From JAFARZ01 sp035651595 (GTDB lineage: Bacteria > Actinomycetota > Actinomycetes > Streptosporangiales > Streptosporangiaceae): a DNA stretch of 63,966 nucleotides. The stretch spans positions 1 to 63,966 of the forward strand of contig DASRFJ010000153.1 of NCBI GenBank assembly GCA_035651595.1, in the 5' to 3' direction. Of this stretch, positions 57,660 through 63,966 are shown in pieces. The notes below the pieces were generated by a model. The model did not search any database and was not told the origin of the DNA. It saw only the letters and a list, made by a program, of their open reading frames with translations. Position 1 is the first letter of the stretch, and the number at the start of each line of letters is the position of its first letter. A program made the translations under genes and the position numbers.

Positions 57660-58895
57660 ATGGAGATGTTCGAGGACGACACCGCGTGGCCTGAGCCGCG
57701 CCGGGGCAGGGTGTTGCTGGTCCTTTTCGTCGTTGCCGTCTTCGCGGCGGCGGCGGGCGTCGGTTCCGCCCTGCTGGTACACGCAGCCACGATGGTGCCG
57801 GTCCAGAAGGCGGCCGCGATCCGGCCCGCCGCGATCATGAATGACGGCGCGGTCTACAGCAAGGTCGAGCCGGGGGTCGTCGACGTGAACGCGAACCTCC
57901 AGTACCTGGACGAAACGGCAGAGGGCACGGGATTCGTCATCGACGCCGCCGACGGGTTCGTGCTGACCAACAACCACGTCATCGACGGCGCCACCAGCGT
58001 TCGCGTGACCCTCGTCACATCCGGGAAGTCCTACCGGGCGATGGTGGTCGGCTACGACCTGAAGGACGACGTCGCGGTGCTCAAGATCGAGGACGCGCGC
58101 GGGCTGACGGCCGTCACGACGGGCGATTCGGCGAAGCTGAGCGTCGGCACGCAGGTACTCGCGCTGGGGAACGAGGCGGGCCAGGGCGGGCCGCCGTCTC
58201 TGGCACCCGGGGTGATCAGCAGCATGGGGCGAAGCATCGTCGCCAGCGACCAGAGCTCCGGCCTGACCGAGACGCTGCACGGCATGCTGCAGACCAGCGC
58301 GGACATCCGCCCTGGCGATTCGGGCGGCCCGCTGGCCGATTCGGCGGGGCAGGTGGTGGGGATCGACACGGCCGCCGGCAGCGGGGGTCCGGGGGCGAGC
58401 GCCGCCGGTTACGCGATCCCGATCAACACGGCCCTGTCGATCGCCCGCCGGATAACGGGAAACCGGCCCGGTCCGGGCATCCAGCTGGGTATGCCGGCCT
58501 TCCTCGGGGTGCTGCTCCCGGACAGTTCGGCCAGCAGCCCGGAAAAACAGGCTGACCAGGAGGCGAGCCAGCAGAACGGCGCCGCCAGCAACAGCGGGCG
58601 CTCCTGCCTGACCGGAGACGCCAACTCCTACAACGCGGTCCCCGCGGCGATCGCCCCCGTCAAGGAAGGCGCCCTCGTGGACGGGGTGGTCTGCGGCACC
58701 CCGGCCGCCGACGCCGGGCTGGTGGCCGGCGACGTGATCACGGGGCTCGACGGCCAAGCGGTGACCTCGGCCAGCTCGCTGACGTCCATCCTCAACCGGG
58801 ACCGCCCGGGCACCACGGCGATGCTGACCTGGGTCACCATCGACGGAGTCCCGCACTCGCTGTCGGTGACCCTCGAGACCGGCCCCGCCGGGTGA
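57660..58895 (+). CDS. membrane-anchored trypsin-like protease with PDZ domain (HtrA/S1C type)
   Basis: 411 residues; ATG 57666 two codons in has better Shine-Dalgarno spacing. Anchor about 17-42. Protease domain with triad His106 (TNNHVIDG), Asp137 (LKDDVAVLKI) and Ser221 (IRPGDSGGPL). PDZ about 320-405 (GALVDGVVCGTPAADAGLVAGDVITGLDGQAV). Extracytoplasmic quality control. A Cys pair in the C-terminal half (SCLTGD, VVCGTP) is shared with the next gene. Probably duplicated from it. Confidence 0.94.
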   Translation: MEMFEDDTAWPEPRRGRVLLVLFVVAVFAAAAGVGSALLVHAATMVPVQKAAAIRPAAIMNDGAVYSKVEPGVVDVNANLQYLDETAEGTGFVIDAADGFVLTNNHVIDGATSVRVTLVTSGKSYRAMVVGYDLKDDVAVLKIEDARGLTAVTTGDSAKLSVGTQVLALGNEAGQGGPPSLAPGVISSMGRSIVASDQSSGLTETLHGMLQTSADIRPGDSGGPLADSAGQVVGIDTAAGSGGPGASAAGYAIPINTALSIARRITGNRPGPGIQLGMPAFLGVLLPDSSASSPEKQADQEASQQNGAASNSGRSCLTGDANSYNAVPAAIAPVKEGALVDGVVCGTPAADAGLVAGDVITGLDGQAVTSASSLTSILNRDRPGTTAMLTWVTIDGVPHSLSVTLETGPAG

Positions 58896-58924
58896 GGTGG
58901 ACGGCGAGGGGACCCGGCCGGAGC

Positions 58925-58947
58925 ACCACAGGTCGTTCTGAATAAGG
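58925..58947 (+). repeat. dispersed motif C, copy 3
   Basis: ACCACAGGTCGTTCTGA followed by ATAAGG, in the 105-base gap between the two protease genes, 54 bases before the second start. It may carry a promoter or regulator site. An imperfect GAGCACC repeat flanks it. Confidence 0.6.
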
Positions 58948-59000
58948 ACGTTCAGGAGCACCGGATCGGGACGTACCCTGGTTCTCAGTCGAGGGCGAGG

Positions 59001-60479
59001 ATGATGCGAGAGAACGAGAACGACGGCGAGGATTACGTCAGCCCATGGGCGCCACGCCCAAGCGCGGCACGGGGACCGGACGGGGACGACGAACTTCCGC
59101 CGTATTACGCCAGCGATTATCCGGCGGTTCCGGACCACCCCACGGTCCCGAACCGCCAGCCAAGCCCGAACGACACGATCGCCTTCGGGAATCTCCATCA
59201 AGCGTGGGAGCCAGTCCCGCCGGAGCCGCCCCGGCCCCGCGGCGGCCGGGCGATCGTTTACCTCCTGGTCGCGGTGCTCGCGGCGGGCGTCGGCGCGGCC
59301 GCCACGGTCGCGATCCACCACAGCAAGAACGCAACCCCGACGGCGGGCAGCGGCTCCGCGCAGCACGGCATCCCGGCACAGCACAACAACGCGACCGGCA
59401 GCGGCGCCAACGCGAGCCTGAACCCGCGGTCGGTGGAGCGCAAGGTCAAGCCCGGCCTGGTCGACATCGTCTCCACGCTGTCCTACAACAACGAGACCGC
59501 CGAAGGCACCGGAATGATCCTGTCCTCGAACGGCCTCGTGCTCACCAACAACCACGTGATCAACCAGTCCACGAGCATCACCGCCATGCGGGTGGACGGC
59601 GGCCAGACCTACCCGGCGAAGGTGCTCGGCTACGACGCCTCGGCCGACGTCGCGCTGCTGCAACTCCAGGGCGCGGAAGGGCTGCCGACGGTGAGCCTGG
59701 GCAACTCCAGCCAGCTCAGCGTCGGCACACCGGTGCTGGCGCTCGGCAACGCGGAGGGCCGGGGCGGCGCGACCCCGGCCGAAGGCATCATCAACGCCCT
59801 CAACCGGTCCATCAACGCCAGCGACGAGGGATCCGGCGGCACCGAGAACCTGCACGGCATGCTCCAGACCAGCGCGCAGATCCAGCAGGGCGACTCCGGC
59901 GGGGCGCTGGCGAACAACGCGGGCCAGGTCGTCGGCATGATCACGGCGGCGAACACCTCGGCTGGCAAGTCGGGCGGCACGGTCGGCTTCGCGATCCCGA
60001 TCAACAGCGCGCGGTCGATCGCGGTGCAGATCGCGAACGGCTCGGCCAGCTCCACCGTCTACATCGGCACACCCGGTTTTCTCGGCATCATCTTGCCGCA
60101 GAGCTCAAGCACCGACCCGCAGCAGCAGGCGCACGACGAGCAGGGTTACCTGGAGCAGCAGAGCGGTGCGGGCCTCGGCGGGGACAGCGGCACCTGCATC
60201 CAGAACGACGCCCAGATCGGCGCCCCCGACATCATCGCCCCCGCCCACGCAGGCGTGGTCATCATCGGCGTGTTCTGCGGCACCGCGGTCAACGCGGCGG
60301 GGCTCGTCCCTGGCGACGTGATCACCTCGGTCAACGGCGTCCGCGTCGCGACGGCGGACGGGCTGCGCGCGGCGACCGCCAAGTACCACCCCGGGCACGC
60401 GGTCCGTCTCGGCTGGACCGACATGGACGGGGGCAGGCACTTCGCGTCGGTCACGCTGGGTTCCGGGCCCGTCAGGTAA
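59001..60479 (+). CDS. second membrane-anchored trypsin-like/PDZ protease
   Basis: 492 residues, GAGGGCGAGG Shine-Dalgarno. About 80 residues of acidic/Pro-rich cytosolic N-terminus, anchor about 83-105. Triad His185 (TNNHVINQ), Asp216 (ASADVALLQL) and Ser299 (IQQGDSGGAL). PDZ about 400-490 (AGVVIIGVFCGTAVNAAGLVPGDVITSVNGVRV). Clear paralog of the protease at 57660, differing mainly by the long cytosolic extension. Its 3' end overlaps the convergent dapE gene by 8 bases. Confidence 0.94.
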   Translation: MMRENENDGEDYVSPWAPRPSAARGPDGDDELPPYYASDYPAVPDHPTVPNRQPSPNDTIAFGNLHQAWEPVPPEPPRPRGGRAIVYLLVAVLAAGVGAAATVAIHHSKNATPTAGSGSAQHGIPAQHNNATGSGANASLNPRSVERKVKPGLVDIVSTLSYNNETAEGTGMILSSNGLVLTNNHVINQSTSITAMRVDGGQTYPAKVLGYDASADVALLQLQGAEGLPTVSLGNSSQLSVGTPVLALGNAEGRGGATPAEGIINALNRSINASDEGSGGTENLHGMLQTSAQIQQGDSGGALANNAGQVVGMITAANTSAGKSGGTVGFAIPINSARSIAVQIANGSASSTVYIGTPGFLGIILPQSSSTDPQQQAHDEQGYLEQQSGAGLGGDSGTCIQNDAQIGAPDIIAPAHAGVVIIGVFCGTAVNAAGLVPGDVITSVNGVRVATADGLRAATAKYHPGHAVRLGWTDMDGGRHFASVTLGSGPVR

Positions 60480-61527
60480 GCCACTCCCGCAGGCGCTCCT
60501 CGCAGTCGAGGATCCGCGGCAGCTCGACGTACTCCCCCGGCGTGTGCGCGATCTGCGACGTGCCCGGACCGTAGTTGACCGCCGGGATGCCAAGCTCGGC
60601 GAACCGCGCCACGTCGGTCCAGCCGAGCTTCGCGACCGGCGTCCCCCCGACGACCGACACGAACGCGGCGGCGGCCGGGTCGGCCAGCCCGGGCAGCGCG
60701 CCGGGTGCCACGTCCAGGATCTCCACCGGCCAGGACGCGAACACCGACCGCACATGCTCCGCCGCCTCGGCCGCCGAACGATCGGGCGCGAAACGGTAGT
60801 TCACCGTCACCACGCACTCGTCTGGCACGACGTTGCCAGCCACCCCGCCGCTGACGAAGACCGCGTTCAGCCCCTCGTGGTACCGGAGCCCGTCCACCAC
60901 CGGCTCGCGCGGCTCATAGGTCCGCAGCACGTCCAGCACTTCCCCGGCCCGGTGGATGGCATTCGTCCCCATCCAGGAGCGCGCGGTGTGCGCCCGCTTT
61001 CCGGCGACGGTCACCGCGAACCGCAGCGTGCCCTGGCAGCCGCCCTCGATCTCCCCCGACGTCGGCTCGAGCAGGATCGCGAAGTCGCCGGCCAGATGTT
61101 CCGGTGCGACCCTGGCCAGCCGCCCGAGTCCGCTGCGCGCCGACTCGACCTCCTCGCAGTCGTAGAACACATACGTGACATCGTGCACCGGCTCCGGTAC
61201 GGACGCGGCGAGCCGCAGCTGGACCGCGACCCCCGACTTCATGTCGGAGGTCCCGCAGCCGTAGAGCCGGTCCCCGCGCACCGACGACGGCAGGTTGTCC
61301 GCGACCGGCACGGTGTCGATGTGCCCCGCCAGCACCACCCGCCGCCCGCGCCCCAGCGAGGTGCGCGCGACCAGCGCGTTCCCGTCCCGGAACAGGTCCA
61401 GCCAGGGCAGTTGTCCCAGCGCCGATTCGATGGCGTCGGCCAGCACGCCTTCGGACCCGCTGACGGATGGGACGTCGACCAGCGCGGCGGTCAGCGCCGC
61501 CCCGGACGCGGAAAGATCAAGCTCCAT
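60472..61527 (-). CDS. dapE: succinyl-diaminopimelate desuccinylase
   Basis: 351 residues. M20 fold with LAGHIDTVPVADNLP (His69, Asp71), GTSDMKSGVAV (Asp95) and YDCEEVES (Glu pair), matching actinobacterial DapE. Later NYRFAPDRSAAEA and GWTDVARFAELGIPAVNYGPG are also typical. Produces LL-diaminopimelate for lysine and peptidoglycan with two zinc ions. Its start lies 11 bases inside the 3' end of the LysR gene, so the two may be co-transcribed. Confidence 0.93.
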   Translation of the reverse strand: MELDLSASGAALTAALVDVPSVSGSEGVLADAIESALGQLPWLDLFRDGNALVARTSLGRGRRVVLAGHIDTVPVADNLPSSVRGDRLYGCGTSDMKSGVAVQLRLAASVPEPVHDVTYVFYDCEEVESARSGLGRLARVAPEHLAGDFAILLEPTSGEIEGGCQGTLRFAVTVAGKRAHTARSWMGTNAIHRAGEVLDVLRTYEPREPVVDGLRYHEGLNAVFVSGGVAGNVVPDECVVTVNYRFAPDRSAAEAAEHVRSVFASWPVEILDVAPGALPGLADPAAAAFVSVVGGTPVAKLGWTDVARFAELGIPAVNYGPGTSQIAHTPGEYVELPRILDCEERLREWLT

Positions 61528-62467
61528 CCGGGTAGCTTACGGCCGAACGCACGGACGGCATCGTCTTGGCCGCCGCGCGCAGCGCCCGCACGATCACCGC
61601 GACCGACGGGCGGCGCTCGCTCGCCGTCCGCACCACCGCGTGGATGTCGCGGGCCAGGTCGAGCCCGTGTGGCAGCTGCCGCGCGACCACCCGCCGGTCG
61701 CCCGCGATGACCGCGATCCGCGGCAGGATCGCGATGCCCACGCCGCGGGCCACCAGGCTCACGATCGTGGATAGGCCCTCGAACTCGGACAGCACGGCGG
61801 GGCTCACCCCCGCAGCGCTGAGCAGCCGGTCCACCGCCTGGCGGGACGGCTCGCCGGCCGGCGCGGCGAGCCATGGCTCGTCGCGCAGCGCGCGCAAGTC
61901 CACGGGCTGCGCGGGGTTCGCGACCGGATGGGTCCGCGGCACGACGAGCAGCAGCTCGTCCCGGATCAGGTGATAGCTGGTCAGTATCGTGTTGTCGAGA
62001 TCGTCGGCGAGCCGGCTCGTCCAGTCGTCCACGATCGCCACGTCCACTTCGCCCGAACGCACCTGCCACAGCCCCTCCCGCGCCCCGGTCTGCCGTAGCA
62101 CGAGGCTCAGCCGCGGATGCGCGCGCAGGCTCCGGGTGAGCGCGGGCGCGAACGCGACGGCCGCGGACGGGAACGCGGTGGCCACGATCCGGCCGCCCGG
62201 TTCGGTGGCGCGCGCGGACAGGTCGGCCTCGGCCTCCTCGACCAGCGCGAGGATGCGCTCGGCGTGCCCGGCCAGCCGCCGCCCCGCGTCGGTCAGCTCC
62301 GCGCGCCGCGCGGTGCGGTCGAGCAGCGCGGTGCCGGACTCCCGCTCCAGCGTGGCCAGCTGCTGTGACACGGCAGACGGGGTGTATCCGAGGGCCACGG
62401 CGACCTTCGCGATACTGCCGCGCGCGGCAAACTCGTGCAGCAACCTGAGCCGATGGAGATCGAGCAT
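61517..62467 (-). CDS. LysR-family transcriptional regulator
   Basis: 316 residues. HTH about 1-60 (LHRLRLLHEFAARGSIAKVAVALGYTPSAVSQQLATLERESGTALLDRT), then the periplasmic-binding-protein-like effector domain. TAAGAT sits 6 bases before the ATG, so the mRNA is probably leaderless. A 10-bp palindrome overlaps its own start codon, so autoregulation is likely. Divergent from the aminotransferase; ligand may be an amino acid. Confidence 0.94.
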   Translation of the reverse strand: MLDLHRLRLLHEFAARGSIAKVAVALGYTPSAVSQQLATLERESGTALLDRTARRAELTDAGRRLAGHAERILALVEEAEADLSARATEPGGRIVATAFPSAAVAFAPALTRSLRAHPRLSLVLRQTGAREGLWQVRSGEVDVAIVDDWTSRLADDLDNTILTSYHLIRDELLLVVPRTHPVANPAQPVDLRALRDEPWLAAPAGEPSRQAVDRLLSAAGVSPAVLSEFEGLSTIVSLVARGVGIAILPRIAVIAGDRRVVARQLPHGLDLARDIHAVVRTASERRPSVAVIVRALRAAAKTMPSVRSAVSYPDGA

Positions 62468-62484
62468 AAGAGCATCTTATGCTC
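62462..62484. promoter_or_regulatory. palindrome over the LysR start codon
   Basis: GAGCATAAGA (62462-62471) and TCTTATGCTC (62475-62484) are perfectly complementary with a 3-base centre. It covers the LysR start codon and -10. Strong candidate for autorepression. Confidence 0.75.
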
Positions 62485-62528
62485 GGCCACAGATATCGTC
62501 GCTTGTACTGATGCTTAAACCCACGCAG

Positions 62529-62540
62529 ACTTGATCAAGT
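62529..62540. promoter_or_regulatory. 12-bp palindrome in LysR/aminotransferase gap
   Basis: ACTTGATCAAGT, a perfect palindrome, 45 bases upstream of the aminotransferase start. Candidate second LysR activation site or a site for another regulator. Confidence 0.5.
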
Positions 62541-62584
62541 GTGATGTTAACGCCCTATCCCGCAGCTAGGAGCTTGACGTTTCC

Positions 62585-63940
62585 GTGGCCCTCACGATGA
62601 CCCCCGGTCCGGCCCTCGATTCCCCTATCTCTGTTGTCTCGCTTGGTACCGCGCCAGGCTTCGGCATTTCCGCAACCCTCGCCGCCAACGAGGTGCTGGA
62701 TGGCCGTCGCCGCCGCGGCGAGCCGGTCCTGCCGATGGCGTTCGGCGAGGCCGGACTCCCCGTGCATCCGTTGCTCCGTGACGCGCTGGCCGCCGCCGCG
62801 GCGACCGGCGCCAACTCCTATGGCCCGGTGGCCGGCTCGATGGCGCTGCGCACCGCCGCCGCCTCGTACTGGAACCGCCGTGACCTGCCCACCGAACCGG
62901 ACGCGGTGGTCTGCGGGCCGGGCAGCAAGGCGCTGTTGTACGCACTGGTCGCGGCCATCGGCGGCGACATCGCGGTCACCCAGCCGAGCTGGGTGAGCTA
63001 CGCCGCGCAGGTGAGCCTGGCCGGCGCGACGGCACACCTCGTTCCCGCCGCGGGCGGGCCGGTCGCGGGCGGCGGCGTCCCCGACGCGGCCGCGCTTGCC
63101 CGGGCCATCGCCACGGCGCGCGGCAACGGCCGCAACATCCGCGCGGTGATCGTCACGCTGCCCGACAACCCGACCGGAACGCTCGCGACGCCGGCCGCCG
63201 TCCGAGCGGTGTGTTCGGTCGCCGAGCAGCACGGACTGATCGTCATCTCGGACGAGATTTACCGTGACCTGATCCATGACGATGCGCCAAAATTCGAAAG
63301 TCCCACCACTTTTTTGTCCGAACGTACGGTGGTTACCACGGGCCTGAGCAAGAATCTCGCGCTGGGTGGCTGGCGTCTCGGGGTGGCCCGGCTGCCCCCC
63401 GGCGAACTTGGCCGCGAGTTGCGGGACCGGCTGCTGGCGATCGGCAGCGAGATCTGGTCCGCGCCGGCGAACCCGGTGCAGCACGCCGCCGCGTACGCGT
63501 TCACCGAGCCGGCCGAGCTCACCGAGCACGTCACGCGGAGCCGCCGGCTGCACGCCGCGGTGGCGCGCGAGGTCGCACGGCGGTTCGCGGCGTGCGGCGC
63601 GTCCGTCGCGCGGCCGCAGGCCGCGTTCTACGTGTACCCGGACTTCGGCCCGCTGGCGGATGTGCTGCTGGAGCGGCACGGCGTCACCAGCGACGTGGGC
63701 CTGGCGGACCTGCTGCTGCGGTCGTATGGCGTCGGCGTGCTGCCGGCCAGTTCGTTTGGCGAGCAGGCGTGGCGGCTCCGGCTGCGGGTGGCCACCGGCA
63801 TGCTCTACGGCGAGACCGCCGCCCAGCGAGGCGCCGCGCTGACCGCGACGGCGGCGGGCGCGAACCCCTGCGAACTCCCCTGGATAGCCGCCGCCCTCAC
63901 GCGCCTAGCAGAGGTCCTTGCCAAGCTCACCGCCACCTGA
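62585..63940 (+). CDS. class I/II PLP-dependent aminotransferase
   Basis: 451 residues, GTG start with AGGAG 12 bases upstream. Fold-type I landmarks: ANSYGPVAGSMALRTAAASYW, PSWVSYAAQVSLAG, LPDNPTGTLATPA, VISDEIYRDL and the PLP lysine in TTGLSKNLALGGWRLG near residue 256, then the late Arg in WRLRLRVATG. Aspartate/aromatic-type transaminase or C-S lyase-like; substrate unresolved. Divergent from the LysR regulator that probably controls it. The last 26 bases of the window hold nothing. Confidence 0.93.
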   Translation: MALTMTPGPALDSPISVVSLGTAPGFGISATLAANEVLDGRRRRGEPVLPMAFGEAGLPVHPLLRDALAAAAATGANSYGPVAGSMALRTAAASYWNRRDLPTEPDAVVCGPGSKALLYALVAAIGGDIAVTQPSWVSYAAQVSLAGATAHLVPAAGGPVAGGGVPDAAALARAIATARGNGRNIRAVIVTLPDNPTGTLATPAAVRAVCSVAEQHGLIVISDEIYRDLIHDDAPKFESPTTFLSERTVVTTGLSKNLALGGWRLGVARLPPGELGRELRDRLLAIGSEIWSAPANPVQHAAAYAFTEPAELTEHVTRSRRLHAAVAREVARRFAACGASVARPQAAFYVYPDFGPLADVLLERHGVTSDVGLADLLLRSYGVGVLPASSFGEQAWRLRLRVATGMLYGETAAQRGAALTATAAGANPCELPWIAAALTRLAEVLAKLTAT

Positions 63941-63966
63941 CCACCCCGCCGCCCGCTCGGACATTC

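Overview
The window is high-GC DNA densely packed with genes on both strands. It has many GTG starts, many 4-bp ATGA/GTGA stop/start overlaps and several promoters that look leaderless. Together with Lsr2, a PadR/LLM/epimerase operon, a DprE2/UbiA pair (decaprenyl-phospho-arabinose route) and an actinobacterial-type cytochrome c oxidase operon, this points to an actinomycete chromosome. Genus cannot be fixed from the sequence. I found no tRNA, rRNA, CRISPR array, transposase or phage gene.

Layout. 0.5-5.5 kb: two paralogous ECF sigma factors (the first translationally coupled to a repeat-rich putative anti-sigma protein), an SDR-TetR operon with a dyad operator, and lsr2. 5.7-9.5 kb: MFS exporter, DUF3052 protein, small membrane protein, ArsB/NhaD-type transporter and universal stress protein. 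9.7-10.1 kb: a wreck of a Tet(M)/OtrA-type ribosomal-protection gene with a leader ORF. 10.3-14.4 kb: methyltransferase and PucR regulator, secreted lipase, FUSC-type membrane protein. 14.6-18.4 kb: PadR-LLM oxidoreductase-epimerase operon, a divergent beta-rich protein and a DUF1349 protein. 18.4-21.2 kb: NudC, M20 dipeptidase, ICMT-like methyltransferase.

21.3-29.2 kb is a redox island. A 1004-residue protein joins ferritin-like, CDGSH, ferredoxin, CDGSH, globin-like and C-terminal domains. It is divergent from a pirin gene. Convergent to pirin is a tightly coupled operon: Ser-rich membrane-anchored protein, ApbE flavin transferase, heme-b membrane protein, NuoF-like flavoprotein, 3Fe-4S ferredoxin and a VOC protein. 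This reads as a transmembrane electron-transfer chain with an unusual or missing flavin carrier, and it is my best candidate for an undescribed system.

29.5-43.4 kb: an MFS exporter behind a MerR-type 19-bp-spacer promoter, a collapsed ABC ATPase/FtsX remnant beside an intact NarL-type two-component system, an acyl-CoA synthetase, an MFS/ArsR pair with tandem operators, a NiCoT nickel/cobalt transporter with a Nur-like box, and an operon of two-component system, LolA/RseB-like protein and ABC exporter. 43.8-47.1 kb: DprE2, UbiA-type DPPR synthase and a phosphodiester glycosidase. 47.2-52.9 kb: the cytochrome c oxidase operon (cupredoxin, ctaC, ctaD, ctaE, small membrane protein, ctaB). 53.2-60.5 kb: an anchored unknown protein, a two-component system coupled to a thioredoxin-like protein, and two paralogous membrane-anchored trypsin-like/PDZ proteases. 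60.5-63.9 kb: dapE, LysR and a divergent aminotransferase.

Intergenic spaces carry an unusual number of long perfect or near-perfect inverted repeats. One family (A) has three copies, at 0.1, 14.5 and 54.1 kb. A second (B) shares the core CTTCGTGGTA and has copies at 0.25 and 10.2 kb, plus a related element at 29.4 kb. A short dispersed motif (C) occurs three times.
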